Of a stretch of 64,000 nt of DNA, positions 43,542-52,821 are shown in pieces. A program made the position numbers and the translations under genes. Positions within the stretch are counted from its first letter, which is position 1; every line of letters begins with the position of its first letter. This DNA comes from DSWT01 sp035415725 (GTDB lineage Bacteria; Chloroflexota; Anaerolineae; B4-G1; SLSP01): assembly GCA_035415725.1 (NCBI GenBank), contig DAOOGN010000008.1, forward strand, positions 1 to 64,000, in the 5' to 3' direction. The notes below the pieces were generated by a model. That model saw nothing but the letters and a program-made list of their open reading frames with translations, made no database searches and was not told where the DNA came from.

Positions 43542-44249
43542 ATGGGACTCATTGATAAAACAGTGTCATCATTGACCGTAGCCAATCTGGCAGAATCCGG
43601 GCTGAAAATTGCTGCAGCCGCCGCGACGCGGGCCGTAGGGGCGACCACCACCGCTGCCATATCGCTAGGCTTGCGGACCCTGCAAGAAGCATCGGGGATG
43701 CGCTTTGACCCGGCCCCGGCTTACCTCTTTTTCGTAGAATTATCGGGGGTTTTCGTGGCGCTATTCACCGAGTGCCACGGCCTGGAAGTAGAACGCGATG
43801 TCGAGACGGTGAAAGAGGGCGGCGTCAACAATTACGTCCACAAGCTCCCCGGACGGCTCGAATTCAAAAACATCACTCTCAAGCGCGGCCTCAGCCTGTC
43901 GCGCGGATTGTGGGATTGGATGATGCAAGGCCGGTACGACAGTCACGTGCGGCGGATCAACTTCTCCATCATCCAGGGCGCGCCCAGTCACAACATCGCC
44001 ACCCTGGCGGCAGGCGCCGTGGGATTGGATAACCCCAGCTTTTTCAGCGTGATGGGGCAAGGCTTTGGTAAAGTCAAGCATTGGGACATCGAAAATGCTT
44101 ACCCGATCAAGTGGGAAATGTCTGCTCTCAACGCCTCCAGTAAAAACACCGCCATCGAAACGCTGGAAATTGCCCATCACGGCCTGTCGCTGAGTTACGA
44201 AGTCCTCACGCCGATGAGCTTGATGGGAGGTACAGGTGATCTCATATAA
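43542..44249 (+). CDS. Tube-like protein 4 with N-terminal extension
   Basis: A 235-residue protein whose residues about 55-235 are a tube fold (PAYLFFVELSGVFVALFTEC, LPGRLEFKNITLKRG, WDIENAYPIKWEM), while the first 50 residues are an added Ala-rich helix (LAESGLKIAAAAATRAVGAT). It looks like the tube-initiator next to the spike hub (Afp5- or gp54-like). Its location after the chaperone-like gene and before the long Pro-rich gene also fits. Confidence 0.82.
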   Translation: MGLIDKTVSSLTVANLAESGLKIAAAAATRAVGATTTAAISLGLRTLQEASGMRFDPAPAYLFFVELSGVFVALFTECHGLEVERDVETVKEGGVNNYVHKLPGRLEFKNITLKRGLSLSRGLWDWMMQGRYDSHVRRINFSIIQGAPSHNIATLAAGAVGLDNPSFFSVMGQGFGKVKHWDIENAYPIKWEMSALNASSKNTAIETLEIAHHGLSLSYEVLTPMSLMGGTGDLI

Positions 44250-44285
44250 CTTTGCAGGACATTCTTGTCCTGAGGCCTTATACTT

Positions 44286-46850
44286 ATGGAGACAGCTCAT
44301 TTCTCAGCCACTGCACACGACGAGGCGCCGGATGCGCCTGAATTAACGCGGTCGGCAACCCCACAACCGGACTCTATGCCACGCACGGTGAGAACACTGT
44401 CGCAGAGGACGAAGACCTTACTTTCGCCCTGGACACGACGCCGGGTGGACCATCTCCGCGCGCGCATCCAGGGCGAGGCCGAGGAGACGGCACGTCCACT
44501 GACGATCACTCACCACAACACTCAACAATGGCTGGACCGCGCCCGACAAGCGCGAGAACATGCCGTAGCGTGGAAACCCGACATCGGCGCCCTGGAGCCC
44601 GGTTTGATCAAGCGTTTCAGCAGCGCCATCGCCGGCCGCGTCCAAAGGTTGCGCCTGATCAGCATTCGCCGCCAGCCTGCGGTTCCGGCTACAGCATGGG
44701 AAAGCGAGCTGGAGTTGACCCTGCCTTTGGGTTCGGTGTCTCAGGAGGGACAGGTGATTGAACGCATCCCGTCCGTCAATGCACCCCAGGGGGCAAGTCT
44801 TTTCACGGCGGGACAGCCCATCGAACCGTTCAAGCCCTCGGCAATTCCTGCCCAGTCGCCGCGCCCCGTCGCGTCCGCGAAACCGAAGCGCAAACCGGCG
44901 TCGAAGCCACTGCCGCCGCAAGCGCGACTCTATACGCGGGTTGAAGAAATATCACCCCATGGCGAGACACCAGAGCAGGAAACGCGCCAACCCTCGCCGT
45001 TGATCACACCGGCGATGCCGCAGCCGGCAGACGAAAAGCCGACGGCGCCGCCGACACCAGCACGAAGCCCCTCCATGCCGCCGGAGACAATTGTGCCGCC
45101 ATGGGTAGCAGCGCCTCCGATTGCTCAAGATCGGCGTCAGCCAGAGCTTCCGCCGGTAACAGCCAGCCCAGAAATGCCCAGGGTGATGCCCAGGCGACCT
45201 CGTCCAACCCTATTGCCTCCGGTGCAACGCGCGGCAGTGTCCGATGAAATTTCAGCCTCGCCAAAGCCGGCCCCGTCTACGCCGCTTGCGCCAGAGATAC
45301 AACCCCAGCACCCGGTCGCGGCGATGCCACCTGTGACAGAACAAGCGGCAGCGGCCGAAGTGATCACGCCACCCTTATCTCACCCCGTCACTGCGCCGAT
45401 TATCCAACGTACAGCGGAGACTGCCGGCCCGCACCCGGAACAACCTCAACCAGCGGTCGCAGCCCTCCCTGCCGCAAAACCGGTTGCCCCTGCCCCGGCG
45501 GCGACGCAGCCAGCGGTCGCAGCTTTCCCTGCCGCAAAACCGGCTGCTCCTGCCCCGGCGGCGACGCAGCTTCCGCGCGCCGTGGCGGAACAACCGACAA
45601 CGGAACAGCCAACGCAGCCCCCCCTACCGCGTGCTCTGCCCATCGAGTCGCCAACGCCGCTTGCACAACCGGCACGGCGTATCACGCTGTCGCCGCTCCC
45701 CCACCCCACCACCGAACCAGGCGAACGTCCGCAGCTCGAACCACCCGCCGCCCTTCCTCGGCCACGTCGCCTCGTCACGCCGACGGCAGAACCGCGCGCT
45801 ATACGCCAGACCGAAGCGTTGCCGACACCACGCCGGCCCGCGCCGGCAACGCCCGCCGAGCACCTCATAACAGCGGACTTTCCCCCCCAGGGGGAAGAGC
45901 GTCGTGTCATGGAACCCCCTGCGGGCCAACGCCAGGCACCAACTGCACCGTTGCCATCGCCGACTGCGGTAAAGCCACTTTCAGCGGAGATCATTCCACC
46001 CGAACCGCAGCGGCCTATCCCCAATCCCGCCATGGACCTCACCACGCCGGTAGCGCCGGAAACACAACTGGCCGAAGCCAGCCGGGCAGCAGGCGCTCCA
46101 TCTCCACTCCCTACTGCCCCCTCTCCAATCTCCGAGCTGCCCTTGCACCAGGTCATCCGGCGTCGGGTAGATTGGCGGAACCGCGGACTCCTGCGTACAC
46201 CGGCGTCACTGCTGACCCTACGTCCCATGGCCCGAGTACAGCCGCTCGTGATGTCCGCCGCCGATAAAATGCATGTGCGCCCGACCCCAGACGAATCGCA
46301 GCGCCCCTGGCCTATGGCGGCATCCCCCACCCTTTACACCCACAGCCCGAATTTGTACATCGGCCCCGGCCCCGCGCCGACCGTCATGCAAGCCCATGCC
46401 CGGCTTCAGACGCAGAAGCGCATCCCCGGCGATAGGTCCACACCGCAGCCGCCGACGGATCGGCACATGATGCTGAGTACACCGCCGCCTCAGGAAGAGT
46501 CGCTCATTCTTCCACTCCCTCCACAGCCGATACCGGCCAGACCGCCGGTGTCAGCGCCTGGAGCTGTCGTCACCGTGCCAGAAAGTGTGGAACGCCCGAC
46601 TGCCATGCCGTTGGTACGCCAACAAACTGCACCATCGTCCCCACAGCCGTCGCGCCCTCCCGAGCAAACGGTGGAGCCCGTCGCGCAGCCCTCCATGGTC
46701 AGGGAGCTTATCCAGCGGGATATTCAAGAGCCAAGCGCCGCCGAAGAAGCGGCAGCGCCGGAGCCTGTCGATTTGGAAAAGCTGGCTCATGAAGTCTATC
46801 CGTTCGTCAAACGTCTCATTGCCATCGAACGCGAGCGCATGGCGCGGTAG
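44286..46850 (+). CDS. Long Pro-rich eCIS protein, candidate ruler
   Basis: An 854-residue protein of extreme composition: about residues 170-760 are Pro/Ala/Thr/Gln-rich with no fold. Within it is an internal repeat (about 378-430) of PAVAALPAAKPVAPAPAATQ type. A folded N-terminal part (WESELELTLPLGSVSQEG, about 135-155) resembles the start of the chaperone-like protein. The C-terminus is a charged helix LAHEVYPFVKRLIAIERER, like the end of the 58-aa protein. In this synteny the tape-measure (Afp14-like) gene is otherwise missing; length and place make this the best candidate, though classical rulers are coiled coils. Function is not established. Confidence 0.6.
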   Translation: METAHFSATAHDEAPDAPELTRSATPQPDSMPRTVRTLSQRTKTLLSPWTRRRVDHLRARIQGEAEETARPLTITHHNTQQWLDRARQAREHAVAWKPDIGALEPGLIKRFSSAIAGRVQRLRLISIRRQPAVPATAWESELELTLPLGSVSQEGQVIERIPSVNAPQGASLFTAGQPIEPFKPSAIPAQSPRPVASAKPKRKPASKPLPPQARLYTRVEEISPHGETPEQETRQPSPLITPAMPQPADEKPTAPPTPARSPSMPPETIVPPWVAAPPIAQDRRQPELPPVTASPEMPRVMPRRPRPTLLPPVQRAAVSDEISASPKPAPSTPLAPEIQPQHPVAAMPPVTEQAAAAEVITPPLSHPVTAPIIQRTAETAGPHPEQPQPAVAALPAAKPVAPAPAATQPAVAAFPAAKPAAPAPAATQLPRAVAEQPTTEQPTQPPLPRALPIESPTPLAQPARRITLSPLPHPTTEPGERPQLEPPAALPRPRRLVTPTAEPRAIRQTEALPTPRRPAPATPAEHLITADFPPQGEERRVMEPPAGQRQAPTAPLPSPTAVKPLSAEIIPPEPQRPIPNPAMDLTTPVAPETQLAEASRAAGAPSPLPTAPSPISELPLHQVIRRRVDWRNRGLLRTPASLLTLRPMARVQPLVMSAADKMHVRPTPDESQRPWPMAASPTLYTHSPNLYIGPGPAPTVMQAHARLQTQKRIPGDRSTPQPPTDRHMMLSTPPPQEESLILPLPPQPIPARPPVSAPGAVVTVPESVERPTAMPLVRQQTAPSSPQPSRPPEQTVEPVAQPSMVRELIQRDIQEPSAAEEAAAPEPVDLEKLAHEVYPFVKRLIAIERERMAR

Positions 46851-46925
46851 ATTGGTAGATTGAAGGAAGATTGAAAATTTGTCATTTACCCTTTGCCATT
46901 TGAAATTTATTGAGGGAGCACGGCT

Positions 46926-47669
46926 ATGAGTATTGCAGGAATGTTTAATCCGACAGCTTTGTTCACGACGCCCGAAAGCTTGAGCAATTTTCTGACCTCA
47001 CAAGAAAAAGCCAAGATCGTGACGGTAGATGAAAGAGGCAATGAACTGGGACTTCTGGATGATCGGCGGGTCGAGTTGGAATTCCAGTTCAACCCGGCCA
47101 GCATCAAAATCATCAAAGAAGCCACGTGGGAAGCTCCTCATGTCGCGCGCAGGAATGCCCCTGACCTGAAGTTTGGCGGGGGAGCGGCGGCGACATATGA
47201 CCTCACCCTCGTCTTCGATACCAGCAGCAATGTCGAATATCGGGATGTGCGGATGTACACCAACCCACTCCTGAAGCTGACAATGATGGCCGGCGCCGTT
47301 GATGAAAGAAAACTGCCGCCCCAGATCAAGTTCCAGTGGGGCAAATTCACGCTTTTCCTCGCGGTCGTCACCAAGGTGACCATCGAGTATACGTTGTTCG
47401 ATCCAGATGGCACCCCTATCCGCGCCCATGCGTCCCTGGACCTCAAACAGCAGGATGACCGCGACGACTACGCCGGCCTGACCAACCCCACGACACGCAC
47501 CGAGTCACGCAAAACGCGCGTCGTGCGGTTGGGCGATCGCTTAGACACCATCGCCTACCAGGAGTACGGCTCGCCCGCGTACTGGCGTCATCTGGCTACC
47601 GCCAACGGACTCTACGATCCGCGAGATTTGCACCCAGGACAGATTCTCATCTTACCGCCGCTGCCTTAA
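46926..47669 (+). CDS. LysM-containing tail hub/adaptor protein (Afp7-like)
   Basis: A 247-residue protein. The N-terminal 190 residues are the CIS hub-adaptor fold (FQFNPASIKIIKEATWEAPH, the phrase FKWGKFT-like in KFQWGKFTLFL). The C-terminal 50 residues form a LysM domain (VVRLGDRLDTIAYQEYGSP, then HPGQILILPPL). Afp7/gp53-like proteins clamp the baseplate around the central hub. It stands before the VgrG-like spike gene. Confidence 0.9.
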   Translation: MSIAGMFNPTALFTTPESLSNFLTSQEKAKIVTVDERGNELGLLDDRRVELEFQFNPASIKIIKEATWEAPHVARRNAPDLKFGGGAAATYDLTLVFDTSSNVEYRDVRMYTNPLLKLTMMAGAVDERKLPPQIKFQWGKFTLFLAVVTKVTIEYTLFDPDGTPIRAHASLDLKQQDDRDDYAGLTNPTTRTESRKTRVVRLGDRLDTIAYQEYGSPAYWRHLATANGLYDPRDLHPGQILILPPLP

Positions 47670-47692
47670 GAGGCGCGCAAAAGGATGTTCTT

Positions 47693-49615
47693 ATGCCGAG
47701 CGATGTGAGCATCACCATCAACGGGACCAAACAAACCGCCGTGAAAGGGGATCTGCTTGAGGTTGTCGTGGATACCAACCTCTATCTGCCGGCAATGTTC
47801 ACCATCGACATACAGGATGAACTGGATGTGCAAACCGGCAAGCTCAAATACACCGATACCACGACTTTCGAGGTCGGTGCGGAAGTCAAAATCGCGATTG
47901 AGACCGACGACATCCCCGACGTGATAGGAAAGATCAAATCCACGCTTATGGTGGGTGAGATCACGGCCATCGAACCGATTTTCGCGGCGGATAACTGGCA
48001 GCCGGTACTACGGATCCGCGGCTACGACCGTTCCCAGCGCTTGACGCGCGGCACGAAGACACGCACGTTTGGGGATGCCAATCCGCGAGGGAGCGGCGTG
48101 ACCGAGGATCAAATCGTTAAAATCATTGCCCAGGAAACAGGGCTGATCGCCAACGTGGATGCCAGCGGCCTCAGTGGCATCAAGTATTTCCACGTCCTGC
48201 AATACAACCAGACCGATCTGGAGTTTCTATGGTCGCGCGCGCGGCTTTTGGGGTACCAGGTTTATGTCGAAGAGAAAAAACTCTACTTCCAAAAAGCCAA
48301 TGCCATCCGCGGCAAGGAGACGCCCGCTCCTTTGATGTGGGGGGAAAATCTCGCCAGTTTCGCACCGCGACTGACGCTCATGAATCAAGTGAACAAGACC
48401 GTCGTCACCGGCTGGGATCCCGACACCAAGAAAGCACTCACAGGTATGGAGACGACGGTCGAAGACAGGACCAAACCCAAAATTGTCAGTAGCAGCTTTG
48501 ACAAAAAAGGCAGTGCCGTCGCCCAGGAGAAATTGGGCGGCAGCGCCGAAGATTACATTGTTGATATTCCGGTGTTAACCGTCGATCAGGCCAAAACTAT
48601 GGCCGCCGCCCACCTCGCCGAAGCGGAAGCGGCGTTTGTCCAGGCCGACGGTGTCTGTGGAGTGGGCGATCCCCGCATCAACGCCGGTCGCGTGGTCACC
48701 ATCCGGGGGGTGGGTAGCCGATTCAGCGGCGATTACTACATCACCGAAGCCCGCCACACCTATGCGCATGGTGACTATCGCGTGTCCTTCAGTGTCACCG
48801 GGCGCAACCCCAACACGCTCAGCTTTTTGCTCAACGGTGACAACGGCCACAACTCAGGCCATATCGACGGGGTGGTCACCGCCATCGTGGTCAACCTGGA
48901 TGACCCGGATAAGTTAGGGCGGGTGCAAGTCAAGTATCCGTGGTTGGCTAAATACAAAGGCGCCGAACTCGCCAGCAGTTGGGCACGCCTGGCCGTACCG
49001 ATGGCCGGAAAAGAGCGCGGGTTCTTCTTCACCCCTGAAGTAGACGATGAAGTCTTGGTCGCTTTTGAGCACGGCGACCCGAGCTTCCCCTACATCGTCG
49101 GCGCGTTGTGGAACAAAATCGACAAGCCACCCACCGGCACCGCTGAAATTCTGGCCAGTAACCACAAGGAAACTGACCAGCGCATCATCCGCTCGCGCAG
49201 TGGGCATTTGATCGTGCTCAATGACAAGCAAAATGAAGAAAGCATCATCATTCAGTCCAAAAGCGGCCACCAAATCACTTTCAACGATAAAGGCGGCAGC
49301 GAGCAGATCGAGCTGGTGGATAAAACCGGCAAGAACAAATTTACCCTGGATTCGGCCAAAAACACCCTGGCCGTCGAAATTGAAGGTGATGTAAATGTTA
49401 CTGCAAAAGGCAAAACAACCTTCAACAGCACAGGCGACATCACGCTGGATACCAAAGGCAAACTGAACCTGAAAGCGGCCCAAGACGTGACCCTCCAGGG
49501 TCTGAACGTGAAAGTGACAGCCCAGGCCAACGCCGAAGTGAGTGGCAACGCACAAACATCGGTCAAATCGAGCGGCATCACTGAAGTCAAGGGATCGCTC
49601 GTCAAGATCAACTAA
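47693..49615 (+). CDS. Spike/hub protein, VgrG or gp27-gp5-like (Afp8-like)
   Basis: A 640-residue spike protein. The N-terminal 380 residues match the gp27-like hub barrel of phage late-control D proteins (FLWSRARLLGYQVYVEE and on). The gp5-type OB domain spans about 392-472 (DKLGRVQVKYPWL, then ERGFFFTPEVDDEVLVAFEH, a family signature). The C-terminal 150 residues are short repeating strands that make a beta-helical needle (INFNDKG, TFNSTGDITL, LNLKAA). It carries the PAAR tip encoded next. Confidence 0.93.
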   Translation: MPSDVSITINGTKQTAVKGDLLEVVVDTNLYLPAMFTIDIQDELDVQTGKLKYTDTTTFEVGAEVKIAIETDDIPDVIGKIKSTLMVGEITAIEPIFAADNWQPVLRIRGYDRSQRLTRGTKTRTFGDANPRGSGVTEDQIVKIIAQETGLIANVDASGLSGIKYFHVLQYNQTDLEFLWSRARLLGYQVYVEEKKLYFQKANAIRGKETPAPLMWGENLASFAPRLTLMNQVNKTVVTGWDPDTKKALTGMETTVEDRTKPKIVSSSFDKKGSAVAQEKLGGSAEDYIVDIPVLTVDQAKTMAAAHLAEAEAAFVQADGVCGVGDPRINAGRVVTIRGVGSRFSGDYYITEARHTYAHGDYRVSFSVTGRNPNTLSFLLNGDNGHNSGHIDGVVTAIVVNLDDPDKLGRVQVKYPWLAKYKGAELASSWARLAVPMAGKERGFFFTPEVDDEVLVAFEHGDPSFPYIVGALWNKIDKPPTGTAEILASNHKETDQRIIRSRSGHLIVLNDKQNEESIIIQSKSGHQITFNDKGGSEQIELVDKTGKNKFTLDSAKNTLAVEIEGDVNVTAKGKTTFNSTGDITLDTKGKLNLKAAQDVTLQGLNVKVTAQANAEVSGNAQTSVKSSGITEVKGSLVKIN

Positions 49616-49712
49616 GGATAGTTCTGACCGCGCATCACGCGAATTCTCGCCAATTTTCGGGAAGAATTCGTGTAGATGCAAGACCAGCGGTTTTTTTGAA
49701 GGAGATACAATT

Positions 49713-50006
49713 ATGGGACAACCCGCGGCACGGTTGGGTGATGCAACAGCTCACGGAGGTGCGATTGTAGTAGGTTGTCCGACGGTACTGATCGGCGGAC
49801 AACCCGCGGCGCGCGTGGGGGATATGCACACGTGCCCGATGGTGACCGGCGTCGTGCCCCACGTGGGGGGGCCGATTTTACCGCCAGGCAGTGTTACCGT
49901 GTTGATCGGCGGAATGCCGGCGGCGCGTGTCGGCGACCAGGCGACGTGTAGCGGCCCCCCGGATGTCATCATTCCGCCCGGCTGTCCAACGGTTCTCATC
50001 GGATGA
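49713..50006 (+). CDS. PAAR-domain spike tip (Afp10-like)
   Basis: A 97-residue PAAR protein. It has two GQPAARxGD or GMPAARVGD motifs, a later His and Cys (DMHTCP, QATCSG) for the metal at the apex, and PTVLIG repeats. The start at 49713 is the ATG after gaaggaga and gives the canonical N-terminus MGQPAARLGD; the longer open frame upstream is repeat-like spacer. It sharpens the spike. Confidence 0.92.
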   Translation: MGQPAARLGDATAHGGAIVVGCPTVLIGGQPAARVGDMHTCPMVTGVVPHVGGPILPPGSVTVLIGGMPAARVGDQATCSGPPDVIIPPGCPTVLIG

Positions 50007-50043
50007 AACGAGAGGTAGGAAATGAGAGAGAAGAGGTATGGGG

Positions 50044-50460
50044 ATGAGCCTTAGTCCCAAAAGTAAAGAGTTCTTGGGTCAAGGCCTGGCCTTTCCCTTG
50101 CAGGTGAACGCGCGCGGTGAGATCGCGCTTGTCAGCGGCGACCACGATGTCGAGCAATCCATCCGCATCATTCTGGGAACACGGCCCGGCGAACGGGTCA
50201 TGCGACCCGAATTCGGCTGCCGCGCCAGCGAGCTGCTCTTCGAGCCACGCAATTCGGCCACCGAGACGTTGATGCAACAATACGTCGAAGAGGCACTGCA
50301 TCGCTGGGAGCCCCGCATTGAGGTGCAATGGGTGCATGTTCTCGCCGATAACACTCAGGACGGCGCGGTAGTCGTCGAAGTGAACTATCTCGTCAAGGCC
50401 ACCCACGACCAGCGCAGCATCGTCTATCCCTTCTTCCTCGTCGGCGAAGAAGCATGGTAG
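50044..50460 (+). CDS. Baseplate wedge protein, gp25-like (Afp9-like)
   Basis: A 138-residue gp25/lysozyme-like baseplate component. Family marks are the start LAFPLQVN, then IRIILGTRPGERVMRPEFGC (Arg-rich) and the EVNYLVKATH end. The start at 50044 is preferred over 50038 because the gagg site then lies 7 bases upstream instead of 1. It initiates sheath polymerisation in related systems. Confidence 0.92.
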   Translation: MSLSPKSKEFLGQGLAFPLQVNARGEIALVSGDHDVEQSIRIILGTRPGERVMRPEFGCRASELLFEPRNSATETLMQQYVEEALHRWEPRIEVQWVHVLADNTQDGAVVVEVNYLVKATHDQRSIVYPFFLVGEEAW

Positions 50461-50682
50461 GAATGGATTTTGGGTTGTGGGGTGGGAATTTTGAGTGGGA
50501 AGGAACTTTTCGACTTTGAACCTACAACTGTCAACTTCAGACTGTGGACTTTCGACTGAAGTCTCTAGGTGGGATTCCACACCAACGAGGACCAAAATTT
50601 GGGACACGGCGAGCACAGAGCACTCAGCGTTTTTCTCTGTGATCTCTGTGGACTCGGTTGGTTATTTTAAGAGGAGATAAAT

Positions 50683-52821
50683 ATGGCGCTTCCATCACCG
50701 AACCTGGACGATCTACGTTTCCAGAGCGACCTTGTCGATGGCGCGCGACGGCGCATCATCCACTACTGCCCGGAATGGACAGAATACAACCTGAGTGATC
50801 CCGGCATCACACTGATCGAACTGTTCGCCTGGATGACGGAAATGATCGTCTACCGGTTGAACCAGGTGCCGGAAAAGAACTATATCGAATTCCTCAATTT
50901 GCTCGGGATGCAGCGCGAACCCGCCAGCAGCGCGCGTACCGATCTGACCTTCTGGCTTTCCGTCTCCCTGCCGATCACACCGGAGAACGAAGAACCGGTG
51001 ATTGTGCCCCAGGGCATCGAAGTCATCTCTCGTCCCCTGGGCGAGGAAGCGCAAGTCACCTTCACCACCGATCGGGCACTGACCATTGTACCGCCCAAGC
51101 TGACGCAGTTGCGCCGGGAAGAGGACTTTCAGAAAAACTACCTGCCGCGCCTGGGCGTCGAAACCTTTTACGCCTTCGATCAGACAAAGCCGAAGGCCGG
51201 AGACACTTTCTACCTGGGCTTCGACGAGACGCAGAATATCAGCGGGCACATTCTACAACTAAACTTCGAGTGCGAGCGCACCCAGGCCGTCGGCGTGCGG
51301 CGCGAAGATCCACCCTGGGTGTGGGAATGCTCGCTGGGCAACGGGGTATGGCGCGAAGTTATGCCCAGTATGCGGCAGGGCGAGAAAGACACCACAGGCG
51401 GCCTCAACAACCCTCACGGCAGTCTGGTCTTGTACTTGCCGTTGGATATGCGCCCGGATCAAGTCTTCGGACGCAACGCTCTGTGGGTACGCTGCCGCAT
51501 CGAACCCCGCCGACCGGAACAAGGGATGTATTCCGAATCGCCGCGCGTCACCGGCATCACCGCTTTCACGCTCGGCGCCAGTGTCCCGGCGACGCACGCC
51601 GTCATCGTCGAAAACGAGCTGCTGGGGCGCAGCACCGGCGAACCCAATCAACACTTCACTCTGGAACATGCCCCCATCCTGGCGCTGCAAGACGGCGAAA
51701 CGATCGAAGTCGAAGAATGGCGCGAGGGAGAAATTGTTTTTGTACCGTGGCAGTGCGTCGATAATTTCGCCCACTCCGACCGCTACGATCGCCACTTCAC
51801 CGTGGATGCCGCCGATGGCATCGTCACTTTTGGGCCGGCCATCCGCCAACCCGACGGCACAGTGCGTCAGTATGGGCGTGTGCCGGAAGCCGGCCGCCAG
51901 ATCCGCTTCACCCGCTACCGCTACGGCGGTGGCGTCGCCGGCAACGTGCCGGTAGACACCCTGCAAGGATTGACAACATCCCTGGCCTACATCTCACGGG
52001 TGACCAATCTCCGGCGCGCCTCCGGCGGGCGCGACGCCGAGAGTCTGGAAGAGGTCAAGGTGCGCGCCCGGCGAGAACTGAAGGCTCAACTGCGGGCCGT
52101 CACGGCTGAAGATTACGGACATCTGGCCAAGGGGGCAAGCCGCAGCGTGGCGCGGGTCAAGTGCAACGTCCCACAAAGAGCAGATGCCGGGGCCAGAGAC
52201 CATCGAGTTCCACCGGGGACCGTCGAAATTCTTATTGTGCCGGCGGCGTTCGACTCACTGCGGGCCAATGACCTCACACGCCTGCATATAGATGAGACCC
52301 TGGCGAAAACCGTCGAGACGCATCTGGATCAATACCGCCTGCTGACCACGACCCTGCGCATCCAAGAACCCAACTATCTCGGCGTCAAAGTCAATGCCCA
52401 GATCATCCCTTCCGAGTTCAGCCAGCCCGAAGTGGTGCGCGCGCGCGTCGCGGAAGCTCTGCGCACGTTCATCAGCCCACTCGACATCGCCGACGAGGCA
52501 GCAAAACAAGATGCACTGATGGACGCCACATGGGAAGGCTGGCCTTTTGGTCGGAATCTGTACGTCGCGGAGATTTTCTCGCTGATCCAGCGCGTCCCCG
52601 GCGTCAAACACGTCGTCGATGTGCAACTCAGCACGCGCCCGGTCATCCCAAAGGAAGAACTTCCCCCCGGTGAGGAGATGCGGCCCGACCAGGTCAACCG
52701 GCGTGAAGCCAAACTCACTCCGGTCCAACAGAAAGTCATCCACGTCCCGGCCGACACGCTCTTGTGCTCGCTCGACCACGATATCGGGCTGGCGACGCTG
52801 GAAGAGGAGCTGGAGTCATGA
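50683..52821 (+). CDS. Baseplate assembly protein, gpJ-like (Afp11-like)
   Basis: A 712-residue protein with the gpJ/gp6-like baseplate fold. LNQVPEKNYIEFLNLLGMQ near the start and GVAGNVPVDTLQGL with RAITAEDYxHLA-like RAVTAEDYGHLA in the middle are markers, and PGTVEILIVPAA is late. It builds the baseplate ring in which wedge proteins sit. The start has aagaggag before the ATG. The stop overlaps the next start (ATGA), showing coupling. Confidence 0.92.
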   Translation: MALPSPNLDDLRFQSDLVDGARRRIIHYCPEWTEYNLSDPGITLIELFAWMTEMIVYRLNQVPEKNYIEFLNLLGMQREPASSARTDLTFWLSVSLPITPENEEPVIVPQGIEVISRPLGEEAQVTFTTDRALTIVPPKLTQLRREEDFQKNYLPRLGVETFYAFDQTKPKAGDTFYLGFDETQNISGHILQLNFECERTQAVGVRREDPPWVWECSLGNGVWREVMPSMRQGEKDTTGGLNNPHGSLVLYLPLDMRPDQVFGRNALWVRCRIEPRRPEQGMYSESPRVTGITAFTLGASVPATHAVIVENELLGRSTGEPNQHFTLEHAPILALQDGETIEVEEWREGEIVFVPWQCVDNFAHSDRYDRHFTVDAADGIVTFGPAIRQPDGTVRQYGRVPEAGRQIRFTRYRYGGGVAGNVPVDTLQGLTTSLAYISRVTNLRRASGGRDAESLEEVKVRARRELKAQLRAVTAEDYGHLAKGASRSVARVKCNVPQRADAGARDHRVPPGTVEILIVPAAFDSLRANDLTRLHIDETLAKTVETHLDQYRLLTTTLRIQEPNYLGVKVNAQIIPSEFSQPEVVRARVAEALRTFISPLDIADEAAKQDALMDATWEGWPFGRNLYVAEIFSLIQRVPGVKHVVDVQLSTRPVIPKEELPPGEEMRPDQVNRREAKLTPVQQKVIHVPADTLLCSLDHDIGLATLEEELES

